Positions 16,747-25,303 of a stretch of DNA of 64,000 nucleotides are shown here, piece after piece. Made by a program: the position numbers and the translations under genes. Location: NCBI RefSeq assembly GCF_002949795.1, contig NZ_CP026692.1:4510545-4574544 (forward strand). Direction: 5' to 3'. The notes beneath the pieces were generated by a model that did not search any database, was not told the DNA's origin, and saw nothing but the letters and a program-made list of their open reading frames with translations. Numbering within the stretch: the stretch's first letter is position 1; every line of letters starts with the position of its first letter. Source of the DNA: Nostoc sp. 'Lobaria pulmonaria (5183) cyanobiont'. Lineage in GTDB: Bacteria > Cyanobacteriota > Cyanobacteriia > Cyanobacteriales > Nostocaceae.

Positions 16747-17268
16747 ATGGTTTTAGATGCATTTGCAAAAGTAGTTTCCCAAGCTGATACACGCGGCGAA
16801 TATCTCTCTGATGCACAATTGGATGCATTGAGCGAAATGGTCAAAGATGGTAACAAGCGTACAGATGCCGTTAACCGTATTACCAGCAATGCATCTGCTC
16901 TTGTTGCTGCTGCGGCTCGTGATTTGTGGGCAGAACAACCCCAATTGATCACTCCTGGTGGTAATGCTTACACCAGCCGTCGTGCAGCTGCTTGTATCAG
17001 AGACTTGGACATCATTCTTCGCTATATCACCTACGCTATCTTTGCTGGCGATTCCAGCGTGCTAGATGACCGTGCCCTCAATGGATTGCGGGAAACCTAC
17101 TTGGCATTGGGAACTCCAGGAGCGTCAGTTGCTGTTGGTATTCAGAAGCTGAAACAAGCTTCGCTAGCCATTGTCAACGATCCAAATAACATCACCAGAG
17201 GAGATTGCAGCGCTCTGTCATCTGAAATAGCTAGCTATTTCGATCGTGCTGCTGCTGCTGTGGCTTAA
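16747..17268 (+). CDS. cpcB: C-phycocyanin beta subunit
   Basis: The 173-residue light-harvesting subunit of phycobilisome rods. Bilin-binding cysteines are C83 (AAACIRD) and C154 (RGDCSAL), equivalent to canonical Cys82 and Cys153. The methylated-Asn motif GGNAYT is at 71-76. The non-chromophore Cys near position 109 of most CpcB proteins is Ala here (VLDDRALNG). The sequence is closer to CpcB than to phycoerythrocyanin PecB because it has GGNAYTSRR rather than a His-rich loop. It leads the operon, 87 bases before cpcA. The divergence suggests it may be a second cpc copy. Confidence 0.9.
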   Translation: MVLDAFAKVVSQADTRGEYLSDAQLDALSEMVKDGNKRTDAVNRITSNASALVAAAARDLWAEQPQLITPGGNAYTSRRAAACIRDLDIILRYITYAIFAGDSSVLDDRALNGLRETYLALGTPGASVAVGIQKLKQASLAIVNDPNNITRGDCSALSSEIASYFDRAAAAVA

Positions 17269-17355
17269 GCCAAGCATTGCTGATGTTGACTAAATAATTG
17301 TCCATAGGACAAAACAAAATTTCAACCATAAAGTTTGTGAAAGGGAAATAGCAAA

Positions 17356-17847
17356 ATGTCAAAAACACCTCTAACGGAAGCAATTTCATCGGCTGATTCT
17401 CAAGGTCGCTATCTCAGCAGCACTGAAATTCAAGTTGCTTTTGGTCGCTTCCGCCAAGCGCCAGCTAGCTTACAAGCAGCAAAAGCATTGAGCGCCAATG
17501 CTCAACGCTTGACCGAAGGTGCAGCTCAAGCGGTGTATAACAAGTACCCTTACACCACTCAACAACAAGGCCCCAACTTCGCGGCTGATGCACGCGGCAA
17601 AGGCAAGTGTGTACGTGATGTAGGCTACTACTTGCGGATTATCACATACGCTTTAGTTGTTGGTGGTACAGGCCCCTTGGATGATTTCTTGATTTCTGGC
17701 TTGGCTGAAATCAACCGCACCTTTGACCTGTCTCCTAGCTGGTACATTGAAGCTCTCAAGTACATCAAGGCTAACCACGGTCTCAGCGGCGATCCAGGTG
17801 TTGAAGCAAATTCCTACATCGACTATGTAATCAATACTCTAAGCTAG
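17356..17847 (+). CDS. cpcA: C-phycocyanin alpha subunit
   Basis: The 163-residue alpha subunit pairs with CpcB to form phycocyanin hexamers. The single phycocyanobilin attachment Cys85 lies in [12 protein letters not shown], the substrate site of the CpcE/CpcF lyase encoded downstream. [19 protein letters not shown] and [20 protein letters not shown] are CpcA signatures. GAAAGGGAAA upstream serves as ribosome binding site. A strong terminator-like hairpin starts 12 bases after the stop. Confidence 0.96.
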   Translation: MSKTPLTEAISSADSQGRYLSSTEIQVAFGRFRQAPASLQAAKALSANAQRLTEGAAQAVYNKYPYTTQQQGPNFAADARGKGKCVRDVGYYLRIITYALVVGGTGPLDDFLISGLAEINRTFDLSPSWYIEALKYIKANHGLSGDPGVEANSYIDYVINTLS

Positions 17848-17859
17848 AGTGTTTCTTTA

Positions 17860-17930
17860 GCCCGGAGAGGAAATCAGCTCTTATGACAAGTAAGTTCTAT
17901 GAGTTGTTTACCTCTCCGGGCAGTTTTTTA
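17860..17930 (+). terminator. Attenuator/terminator hairpin between cpcA and the linker genes
   Basis: GCCCGGAGAGG (17860-17870) and CCTCTCCGGGC (17911-17921) form a perfect 11-bp GC-rich stem, followed by AGTTTTTTAAG. Cyanobacterial cpc operons are known to make far more cpcBA than linker mRNA, and a hairpin in this position explains that. Partial read-through would supply the downstream linkers. Confidence 0.88.
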
Positions 17931-17984
17931 AGAAAAGCTAGCTGAAAACCCTGGATAAAGAGGAACCTAGTTCTGTATTTTTTG

Positions 17985-18415
17985 CTTTAGAACAGGGATG
18001 AAAGCTACCGACGTAGCACGGTACTTGCTACAACTTTGGGAAAGTTCGCAACCCAGTGCCTATTTTAAGCTACCGTCAATTGGCACAATATTTTTATCAG
18101 TACAAGATTTAAAAACCTACCCTCGGACTGGGGGAAAGTATACGCCCGAAATAACGTAAGGAGATATCACTACGCCCTTGTGGCAAATGTGGTGAGGCAG
18201 CGAGCGCAATCTTCTTCCTTGACGCTAGCGCAACGTTAGCAAGTCCGCGTCCACTACGGGGAAGCAAGCTACGCGCAGTGTCTGGCAGAAAAGTCTGGAG
18301 GTTTCTCTTCCATCAGGGACTGCCAAACCCGTAGGGTGAGCCTGGGAACTTGTGGAAACAGGATATTAAGGCAGCGATGTCTTAAAAATCACCTTACTTA
18401 AAGTAAGGTGAGTGT
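17985..18415 (+). ncRNA. Candidate structured RNA element between cpcA and cpcC, possibly HEARO/omega-RNA-like
   Basis: This stretch has no open frame but is rich in complementary segments. GCTAC/GTAGC pairs at 18004-18017; ACGGTA (18018-18023) pairs with TACCGT (18071-18076), enclosing AACTTT-GGG-AAAGTT (18032-18046). GTGCC/GGCAC lie at 18056-18086, TGGCAG/CTGCCA at 18283-18325, ACCC-GTA-GGGT at 18327-18337, CCTG/CAGG at 18341-18362, and a 9-bp hairpin CACCTTACT at 18390-18410. The GC content and purine-rich single-stranded motifs (GGGAAAGTTCGCAACCC) differ from the AT-rich flanks. My best guess is the RNA of an IscB/IsrB-type (HEARO) element without its nuclease gene; this is from memory of motif style, not a search. 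A dispersed repeat is nested at about 18215-18283. Confidence 0.4.
18215..18283. repeat. Dispersed repeat nested in the candidate structured RNA
   Basis: GACGCTAGCG-CAA-CGTTAGC forms a hairpin and is followed by ACGGGGAAGCAAGCTA. The reverse complement of the latter (TAGCTTGCTTCCCCG) recurs at 59679-59693. It looks like a later insertion into the RNA element between two pairing segments. Confidence 0.65.
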
Positions 18416-18499
18416 CAATTTCAAAAAGACTGTTAAAAGACTAGAAAAAATTTTCTAAAAAGTTTTCAGTTTTGCAGTTAAAACTGAGGAGGTTTAAAG

Positions 18500-19312
18500 A
18501 TGGCAGCTTTGGGACAAGCAGCAAGATTAGGGATTGGAGCGTTTGAAAATTCAGCGCCAGTAGAACTACGTCCAGATAGAACAGAAGCGGATGTGGCAGT
18601 GGTTATCCGGGCGGCTTACCGTCAGGTTTTGGGTAATGCATATCTACTAGAAGGAGAGCGTCTAGAGAGTGCAGAATCACTGTTGCAGCAAGGTGAAATC
18701 ACCGTTCGGGGATTTGTGCTAGCCATTGCTCAATCAGAACTCTATCGGGATAAGTTTTTCTACTCCAACTCCCAAACTCGGTTTATCGAGTTGAATTATA
18801 AGCATTTATTAGGGCGTGCCCCGGAAGATGAGTCAGAGATTTCGTACCATGTTGAACTTTACAATTCACAAGGTTACGAAGCTGAGATTAATTCCTACAT
18901 TGACTCATTAGAATATCAAGAGAGTTTTGGTGAAAATATTGTGCCCTACTATCGAGGCTTTAAAAGTCAAGTAGGACAGAAAAACGTTGGCTATAGCCGA
19001 CTGTTTCAACTGTATCGGGGTTATGCCAATAGCGATCGCGCTCAAGGACAAAAACAAGGACGGCTAACCTGGGAAGTAGCTAAGAATCTAGCTTCACCCA
19101 TTTACCCAGTCTCCGCCGGAGCCTTAACAGGTCTTTCTACAGGTGGTCGCGGCGAAACATACCGGATCAGAGTGTTACAAGCAGCTTCCCCAAACTCAGC
19201 TGTAGTACGGCGCGGAACTGCGGAATTGATCGTACCCTACGAGCAACTTTCTAGTAAATTGCAGCAGTTGAATCGCAAGGGCAGTAAGGTTATTAGCATT
19301 ACAGCCGTATAA
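18500..19312 (+). CDS. cpcC: Phycobilisome rod linker, CpcC type (first copy)
   Basis: The 270-residue linker organises phycocyanin hexamers into rods. It has an N-terminal PBS-linker domain (about residues 18-180; [49 protein letters not shown]) and a C-terminal CpcD-like domain (about 215-268; TYRIRVLQ to KVISITAV). GAGGAGG at 18486-18492 is a strong ribosome binding site. It differs from the second copy downstream mainly in a shorter inter-domain spacer. The tandem pair suggests the two linkers occupy different rod positions. Confidence 0.9.
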   Translation: MAALGQAARLGIGAFENSAPVELRPDRTEADVAVVIRAAYRQVLGNAYLLEGERLESAESLLQQGEITVRGFVLAIAQSELYRDKFFYSNSQTRFIELNYKHLLGRAPEDESEISYHVELYNSQGYEAEINSYIDSLEYQESFGENIVPYYRGFKSQVGQKNVGYSRLFQLYRGYANSDRAQGQKQGRLTWEVAKNLASPIYPVSAGALTGLSTGGRGETYRIRVLQAASPNSAVVRRGTAELIVPYEQLSSKLQQLNRKGSKVISITAV

Positions 19313-19327
19313 ATAGGGAATCGGGGC

Positions 19328-19393
19328 GGGGAGTAGGGAGGAGGAAGTAGGGAGTAGGGTTCACCACTCTCAACTCCCGACTCCCTACTCCCC
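19328..19393. repeat. Inverted repeat GGGGAGTAGGGAG between the two cpcC genes
   Basis: A perfect 13-bp arm at 19328-19340 is repeated inverted at 19381-19393. The interior contains further GGGAGTAGGG copies. The G-rich strand belongs to the GGGGAGT/GGGGAGCA repeat family seen elsewhere in this window. In mRNA it would make a long hairpin between the linker cistrons. Confidence 0.8.
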
Positions 19394-19428
19394 TTACCAA
19401 TTTATTAATTACAAAAGGAAAATTACCA

Positions 19429-20298
19429 ATGGCTATTACAACAGCAGCTTCCCGTCTGGGAACAGAGCCTTTTACCGATCAGTCTCCTGTGGAATTGCGT
19501 CCGAATGCAACCAAAGAAGACATCGAGAGAGTAATTGCTGCCGTCTATCGTCAGGTGTTAGGCAACAACTACATATTGGCATCTGACCGCCTGACAAGTG
19601 CTGAATCTATCCTGCGCGATGGAAAAAATACAGTGCAAGAGTTTGTACGTCAACTAGCCAAATCAGAACTGTACAAATCCAAATTTTTCTACGACAACTT
19701 CCAAACTCGCGTCATTGAGCTGAACTACAAACATTTGTTGGGTCGTGCCCCTTATGATGAGTCTGATGTCGTCTATCACTTAGACTTGTATCAAACCAAG
19801 GGATATGAAGCCGACATTGATTCTTATATTGATTCGCCAGAGTATCAATCTAGCTTTGGTGAAAATATAGTGCCTTACTATCGCGGCTTTGAAACCCAAA
19901 CAGGACAAAAAACTGTCGGATTTACCCGGATATTTCAACTTTATCGCGGCTATGCCAGTAGCGATACCTCCCAACTCAAAGGCAAAGACTCCCGCCTGGC
20001 TAGCGAACTAGGTCGCAATAGTGCATCCGTCGTTGTTCCTCCCTCTGGTGCTTCCTCAGGGTTTTCATACGTTGCTTCTGAAAAAGGCGTTACCCCCAGC
20101 AGTACTTTTGGTGGTGCGGGAACCTTTGGTAAAGAAGGCAGACTTTACCGCATTGAAGTAGCAGGTGTTTTTGGATCTGGGTATCCGAGCACACGCCGCG
20201 TCAATCAAGCGGTAGTTATACCTTATGAAGAACTATCTAGTTACTTCCAGAGAGTGTTAAAGCAAGGTGGTAAAATAGCTAGTGTGAAACCTCTTTAG
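19429..20298 (+). CDS. cpcC: Phycobilisome rod linker, CpcC type (second copy)
   Basis: The 289-residue linker starts [20 protein letters not shown], very close to the well-known Nostoc CpcC N-terminus. The PBS-linker domain covers about residues 18-180 ([36 protein letters not shown]) and the CpcD-like domain about 232-288. A Gly/Ser-rich spacer lies between. It is the canonical rod linker; the preceding gene is a paralogue. AAAGGAAAA precedes the ATG. Confidence 0.93.
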   Translation: MAITTAASRLGTEPFTDQSPVELRPNATKEDIERVIAAVYRQVLGNNYILASDRLTSAESILRDGKNTVQEFVRQLAKSELYKSKFFYDNFQTRVIELNYKHLLGRAPYDESDVVYHLDLYQTKGYEADIDSYIDSPEYQSSFGENIVPYYRGFETQTGQKTVGFTRIFQLYRGYASSDTSQLKGKDSRLASELGRNSASVVVPPSGASSGFSYVASEKGVTPSSTFGGAGTFGKEGRLYRIEVAGVFGSGYPSTRRVNQAVVIPYEELSSYFQRVLKQGGKIASVKPL

Positions 20299-20373
20299 TG
20301 TCAATAGTCATTAGTCAATAGTCATTATTAAGGGCAAACGACTAATGACGATTTAGAATTGGGAATTAATTTT

Positions 20374-20628
20374 ATGATTGGAGCAATTAGTAGTACATCA
20401 AGGAGTAGTCGCTACTTTCGGTATGAAGTAGTGGGTCTGCGCCAAACCGAAGAAACTGAAAAAACCAACTATCCGATTCGTTCTAGTGCTACTGTGTTTT
20501 TCACAGTACCTGAGAACCGGATGAATCAAGAGATGCAGCGAATCACTCGCTTGGGTGGCAAAATAGTCAGCATTCAGCCATTGAACGCTGTACCTCAAAC
20601 AAGTGGCGAACAAAGCACTCCTTCTTGA
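20374..20628 (+). CDS. cpcD: Small rod-capping linker CpcD
   Basis: The 84-residue product from ATG 20374 consists of a single CpcD domain: FRYEVVGLRQTEETEKTNYP, the SATVFFTVPENRMNQEMQRI strand-helix, and LGGKIVSIQPL. It terminates phycocyanin rods and limits rod length. An upstream in-frame TTG at 20359 has poor support. The cpcE start follows after three bases, indicating translational coupling. Confidence 0.93.
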   Translation: MIGAISSTSRSSRYFRYEVVGLRQTEETEKTNYPIRSSATVFFTVPENRMNQEMQRITRLGGKIVSIQPLNAVPQTSGEQSTPS

Positions 20629-20631
20629 TAA

Positions 20632-21477
20632 ATGAATTCTAGTCCGCAGAAATTTGAAGATTTATCACCGACAGGTAACTCTGGCGATGGTGAATCTTTA
20701 ACAGTAGAACAAGCGATCGCTAATCTTGAGAGTGCAGATTTAGGTCTGCGCTTTTATGCTGCCTGGTGGTTGGGTAGGTTTCGGATATGTGAAGCAGCTG
20801 CGGTTACAGGATTGATTAAAGCGTTAGAGGATGAAGCCGACAGAACACCAGAAGGCGGATATCCTCTGCGACGGAACGCAGCTAGGGCTTTAGGGAAACT
20901 TGGCGATCGCCAGGCAGTCTCACCTTTAATTGCGTGTTTAGACTGCTCAGATTTTTATGTCCGGGAAGCAGCGGCACAATCCTTAGAAATGCTGGGCGAT
21001 CCGATTTGTATTCCCGCTCTGAGCGAGCTATTACAAGTAGGTTTGCAAGGAGAGCAGCTGATATCAAAACAGCCTGATTTATCTCAACCCTACGAGGCCA
21101 TTTTAGAAGCCTTAGGAGCCTTGAGAGCGACTGAGTACATCGCTTTGGTAAAACCATTTTTAGAGCATCCAATCGAATTGGTGCAATATGCTGCCGCACG
21201 AGGCATGTATCAATTAACCCAAGAACCAGTTTATGGAGAACGGTTAGTAAAAGCTCTGGCGGGAGATAAATTGCAATTGCGTCGAGCAGTGTTAGCAGAT
21301 TTGGGAGCGATTGGCTATCTACCCGCAGCAGATGCGATCGCCGAAACTCTTGCTGAAAATAGCCTGAAGTTAATTTCTCTTAAAGGATTACTAGAACATC
21401 AAGTTAACCACACAGCAACAAACACTTTCTCAGCAGGTGCGATTAAAGTGATAAATTTGATGGACTCGCTGTTGTAG
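20632..21477 (+). CDS. cpcE: Phycocyanin alpha-subunit phycocyanobilin lyase, CpcE subunit
   Basis: The 281-residue protein is made of HEAT/Armadillo-like helical repeats (LRFYAAWWLGRFR, PLRRNAARALGKLGDRQAV, FYVREAAAQSLEMLGD). With CpcF it forms the heterodimer that attaches phycocyanobilin to the alpha-subunit Cys85. The position directly after cpcD and before cpcF is the standard operon order. Confidence 0.93.
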   Translation: MNSSPQKFEDLSPTGNSGDGESLTVEQAIANLESADLGLRFYAAWWLGRFRICEAAAVTGLIKALEDEADRTPEGGYPLRRNAARALGKLGDRQAVSPLIACLDCSDFYVREAAAQSLEMLGDPICIPALSELLQVGLQGEQLISKQPDLSQPYEAILEALGALRATEYIALVKPFLEHPIELVQYAAARGMYQLTQEPVYGERLVKALAGDKLQLRRAVLADLGAIGYLPAADAIAETLAENSLKLISLKGLLEHQVNHTATNTFSAGAIKVINLMDSLL

Positions 21478-21647
21478 TCATAATTTTCCAGGAATTAGTT
21501 GTTATTAATACGTTTAAACCAAATGTTCACCACAGATAAACCCCCAACCCAACTGCAAAATCAGGGCTAGGGGGTTTATGTATTATGTGAACTACGGAGA
21601 ACTTAAGCTACAATTGGCAGATCCCTAATGACTCATGAAAAATTATT

Positions 21648-22376
21648 ATGAATAACAGTGATCTTGCCCAAATATTAATCCGTGCTGTGGAAGAAGCAGA
21701 CTCCTCAGATCGCTTATTAGACGCAGTTCAGGAGTTAGCGGCAGCTGGGATCGAGGAATCTGTTCCCACTCTGATTGCAGCTTTAGGCTACAACAATCCA
21801 GGGGCGGCAGTGGCGGCAGTAGATGGACTAATTGCGATCGGGGAAGTCGCAGTACCATCACTATTGGAACTAATTGATGACTACAACTACAGTGCTAGAG
21901 CCTGGGCTGTTCGTGCCTTAGCGGGAATTGGCGATGTTAGGGCGCTGGATACTTTGTTAGAGGCAGCAAAAAACGATTTTTCCTTAAGTGTGCGGCGGGC
22001 AGCTGCCAGAGGATTAGGCACTTTGCGCTGGCATCAACTACCTGCTGAGAAAGTGAAATCTGTTCAGATTCAGGTAGTAGAGGCGCTATTACTAATTTCT
22101 CAAGATCCAGAGTGGATAGTGCGCTATGCAGCAGTGACGAGTTTAGAAACACTAGCGATCGCCATAGCAGTCACTTTACCTGATCAAGCATTGCGGATTA
22201 CAAATCAACTTCAGCAAATGCTCGATACAGATGTTGATCTTGGAGTTCGCACCCGTGTAAAGTTTGCCCAGCAAAAAATTCAGCCGCAACAACATCAAGA
22301 AGTATTTGCACTGAAAAGAAAGCTAGAAGATACTGAAGTGTCTGAAATACCTCATCGTGGTGGTGGCAGACGGTAA
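21648..22376 (+). CDS. cpcF: Phycocyanin alpha-subunit phycocyanobilin lyase, CpcF subunit
   Basis: The 242-residue HEAT-repeat protein (SARAWAVRALAGIGDVRALD, SLSVRRAAARGLGTLRW, WIVRYAAVTSLETLA) is the partner of CpcE. The 170-base gap after cpcE contains a GGGGGTTTATG tract but no clear terminator. It is the last gene of the cpc operon; a hairpin follows. Confidence 0.92.
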   Translation: MNNSDLAQILIRAVEEADSSDRLLDAVQELAAAGIEESVPTLIAALGYNNPGAAVAAVDGLIAIGEVAVPSLLELIDDYNYSARAWAVRALAGIGDVRALDTLLEAAKNDFSLSVRRAAARGLGTLRWHQLPAEKVKSVQIQVVEALLLISQDPEWIVRYAAVTSLETLAIAIAVTLPDQALRITNQLQQMLDTDVDLGVRTRVKFAQQKIQPQQHQEVFALKRKLEDTEVSEIPHRGGGRR

Positions 22377-22378
22377 AT

Positions 22379-22417
22379 TACCATACACCAACCGCGCTTG
22401 CGGTATGGTGTGTGGTA
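22379..22417 (+). terminator. Stem-loop after cpcF
   Basis: TACCATACACCA and TGGTGTGTGGTA form a 12-bp stem (one G-U) directly after the cpcF stop. No T-run follows, so intrinsic termination is uncertain; it may protect the 3' end of the cpc message. Confidence 0.55.
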
Positions 22418-22514
22418 TCCCAATTCATCGGGGATAGCCTTCAGAACTCCGTAGGTTTCCAAGACTTAAATCTTTCTCGTGCGACGTGTACCTCTTACCT
22501 TGGTTTTTGTAAAA

Positions 22515-23165
22515 CTAACCAGGCGATAAAGATTGAATTTCTGCCTGGATATTGCCACGAGCAGATGGTTCGGCGAACTCTGACATTAAAGGCGTAAAAT
22601 AAATACGCGATCGCTGTAAAAATCGTTCTAAAACTTGCTGACGACCTGTGATATACTCTGCCTCTGCTACCCAGGCATATTCCTGACGAATGGCATGGGC
22701 GTATTCTTGATAATCAACTGGGTTAGTAGCCAAAATCGCTAAATCTGCATCAAGTAGGACTTGGCTATCATAGTCATTCCCCGTAACTTGGTGGTCTTTA
22801 GTGTTCAGAATGAGATGGGTGACAGTAGTTATAGTACTTTCTGGAATACCCAAATTACTCAGCAACTCAAAAGCATAGTCTGCACTTCGTTCTTCATTAT
22901 CTTTAGCTTCAGTGTCATACACTACATCGTGAAACCAGGCAGCTAGTTGAACAGCAGCTAGGTTATTCGTGTAGCCTTGCAAAATCTGAATTGTGCTGAG
23001 GACGCGATCGATGTGTTTAAGTGTATGGTAATAACGACCAGGGGTAGAGTAAGCTTCAACCAAGAGATTAAAGGCTTTCTCAGCCGCTACCTGGTCAACG
23101 CCAAAGGGTTGGAGTGTGTGTTGCCAGTTATAAAATAAAATATCCATAAAATTTTCTGTAGGCAT
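22515..23165 (-). CDS. HD-domain metal-dependent phosphohydrolase-like protein
   Basis: The 216-residue protein has the spaced His/Asp pattern of small HD proteins: RYYHTLKHIDRVL near residues 43-55, AAWFHDVVYD near 74-83, and LDADLAILA near 140-148. These would bind a divalent metal and hydrolyse a phosphoester, probably a nucleotide. The natural substrate is unknown. It is convergent with cpcF and stands alone. Confidence 0.85.
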   Translation of the reverse strand: MPTENFMDILFYNWQHTLQPFGVDQVAAEKAFNLLVEAYSTPGRYYHTLKHIDRVLSTIQILQGYTNNLAAVQLAAWFHDVVYDTEAKDNEERSADYAFELLSNLGIPESTITTVTHLILNTKDHQVTGNDYDSQVLLDADLAILATNPVDYQEYAHAIRQEYAWVAEAEYITGRQQVLERFLQRSRIYFTPLMSEFAEPSARGNIQAEIQSLSPG

Positions 23166-23446
23166 AGAGGCAGTATACCCATTCTTAGTATTGGAAAAAA
23201 TAAGTACATACTGATAAAAAAGCAGTAGAAGACTTCAAGTAGAACCTCACCCCTTAACTTTGCTAGGAGAATTGGAATTTAAATACACCTTATGGACACC
23301 TCCCCCTCCTCAATCATGGTTTTATCTGGGGTTGTGGTTGTCTTCTTTCTTATCAAGATTTGTAATCAGTATTCAACCTGATCTAATCTCAGAGACTTTG
23401 CGGGACATCAGTCGATTAAAAATGTGATATATAATACAGGCAAATT

Positions 23447-24808
23447 ATGATCTTGGACAATTGGCGGCTGCGTCCTGGTTATTTAAGTGAAGGGGATTCT
23501 GACTTTGAATCTATGCATATTCTCATCGGTCAATTTCTTGCCGATCGCCACTCTCCCGATCCTTTACCAGACACATCGTTACTCATAGAAAACGCCAAAT
23601 TTCAGTGGGGATATGGCAAACCATTGGAGAAGGTAATTAACTCGCAGTCAGATTTAGAATTTCTGATGAAATACCCTTGTCTATTTCGCAATGCGATCGC
23701 CATCATTGAACCTTGGAAACACGTCGGACAAAATCCATTAGGAGAAGATGTTCGAGCATCGCTGAATGTTGCATACATCGCTCAAAAAATTGCCGATTGC
23801 GATTCAATTTTGTTTCCTGTATGGTCTTCTGGACTACTCGATCCTGATGTAGTGGTACCTTTGATTACGTCGGGGTTAGCTGTAGTAGTAGAAGGTGGCG
23901 ATCCCTCAGTACGGGATGCTTCTACTTTTGAGGGTGGCAAATGTTCCCTCAACGATCTCCATTGTTTGGTTGAAAAGTTGTTGATCTCGCGCTCGCCGAT
24001 AAGTGCTTTAGCGCTGTTTATTTGTTTGGGACATCAACTGGCGGCGCAAGGACATATCAATTTGATTAAACGGGCGGTTCAGCAAGTGCTGAGTTTAGAA
24101 TATCTACCGAGAGACCGCAATGGCAAAATGTTAAAAGCCCTGAAGCGCGTTTGTCAACAAATTGAAACAGTTGGCAGTTCCCTAAAAATTACCAAGCGAA
24201 ATGGGCACGTCATCGCCGAAGGCTGGGATCATCCAGAATTTGCTGTTGGCCCGAACGAACACAAGGAAGTTGGCGATCGGCGGCTGCATCACTACCAATC
24301 ACCGGATGCAGAGGCTGTTGATATTCCTCAAGACCTAATCACCGCTCACGAAATCACTGCTGATGAATATGAAGGCGTGATTGACACCGCCATTAAGTAT
24401 GAACGGGAAGTCAATATTGCCATGTTTCATTCAGATGAGGTTAATGAAGAAGCAATCTTATTTGCTAACTGGGCATACCGCTTGCTGCATGATGCCATTA
24501 TTCCTCATCGGTCGATTTTAGCAGGTAGTCGGCTGGCCTGGTTACTGAAACTGCCGGATGCGATCGAGATTTTGTGTTCTACTACCATTGACGATGAAAT
24601 TGTTACCGAATGTTCTGCTACTTGCATTATCTATAAAGATTTTGAGAGTAAACGGATTCGGCGATCGTTTACATGTCAGTTTCACCCAGAGCTATTGTCC
24701 GATTTGCGAACAGTAGGAACGTGTGAACCACCCACTTATGCGCGGTTGAAGATAGATGATGGCGCACGGCTGTTTGCACGACTGTTATACGAAGGGATGC
24801 AAGAATGA
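23447..24808 (+). CDS. Class I glutamine amidotransferase-like protein of unknown role
   Basis: The 453-residue protein is not a named enzyme, but a GATase-1 triad can be seen. LALFICLGHQLAAQGH near residues 188-203 is the nucleophile elbow (GxCxGxQ style), and CQFHPELL near 409-416 contains the His-x-Glu pair. The long stretch between them (about 205-400) is unusual and includes ITADEYEGVIDTAIKYEREV and NWAYRLLHDAII. The first 120 residues contain FRNAIAIIEPWKHVGQNP. It may supply ammonia to, or hydrolyse, an unknown amide. No partner synthetase is next to it. The ATG at 23447 lacks a strong ribosome binding site. Confidence 0.55.
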   Translation: MILDNWRLRPGYLSEGDSDFESMHILIGQFLADRHSPDPLPDTSLLIENAKFQWGYGKPLEKVINSQSDLEFLMKYPCLFRNAIAIIEPWKHVGQNPLGEDVRASLNVAYIAQKIADCDSILFPVWSSGLLDPDVVVPLITSGLAVVVEGGDPSVRDASTFEGGKCSLNDLHCLVEKLLISRSPISALALFICLGHQLAAQGHINLIKRAVQQVLSLEYLPRDRNGKMLKALKRVCQQIETVGSSLKITKRNGHVIAEGWDHPEFAVGPNEHKEVGDRRLHHYQSPDAEAVDIPQDLITAHEITADEYEGVIDTAIKYEREVNIAMFHSDEVNEEAILFANWAYRLLHDAIIPHRSILAGSRLAWLLKLPDAIEILCSTTIDDEIVTECSATCIIYKDFESKRIRRSFTCQFHPELLSDLRTVGTCEPPTYARLKIDDGARLFARLLYEGMQE

Positions 24809-25303
24809 GCGATCGCTTTATGTATCTAAGTAAGTTCTCTTGAGTGTTGGGAGCGAATGGTTGTTCACTAGCCAGTAAATAAGCGATCGCTCCTCGCTTT
24901 ATGTTAACCATACAGGGCTAGCGCATCTCAAAGCCTATTGACAAGCGGGTTTGTTGAATAACGTGACTTGAACATTTTTGAGCCAGAAACAAGCCTCAAA
25001 CCCTTGCACTACAAGGCAAATACACCAAAAACTCAAAAATGCTTCAAACCCAAATATATCAAGAAACTAGGCAAAACGATGTCGAAGTTTTTCTATGTAT
25101 ACATTTGAGCCTTTTTTGTAGCTACTTTTTGTCTGAGTCCCGCTAGAACGCACGGCGTAAGTACATCATTTAAAATCAATGGAATCCTTGCGCTATGTGA
25201 ATTACGAATTCCGCATAATGGTGACAGCTAAATGAAAGCGTCAAAATAGAAGACATAGGCTTTGTACAAAAAGCCTTGCCTTGATTTACGGAGTTTATTA
25301 TCA
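24809..25303. other. Intergenic region upstream of putA, possible IS-end debris
   Basis: No gene is supported. Two GAGCGATCGC-type HIP1-centred inverted segments occur at 24806-24895. The part around 24945-25060 contains TTTTTGAGCC and repeated CTCAAA/TTTGAG half-sites that resemble an insertion sequence end, without any transposase. CGGAG at 25289-25293 is the putA ribosome binding site. Confidence 0.45.

Noticed and set aside
16747..17268. Phycoerythrocyanin beta subunit (PecB)
   Set aside because: The loop before the first bilin Cys reads GGNAYTSRR as in CpcB, and the lyase genes downstream are cpcE/cpcF rather than pecE/pecF.
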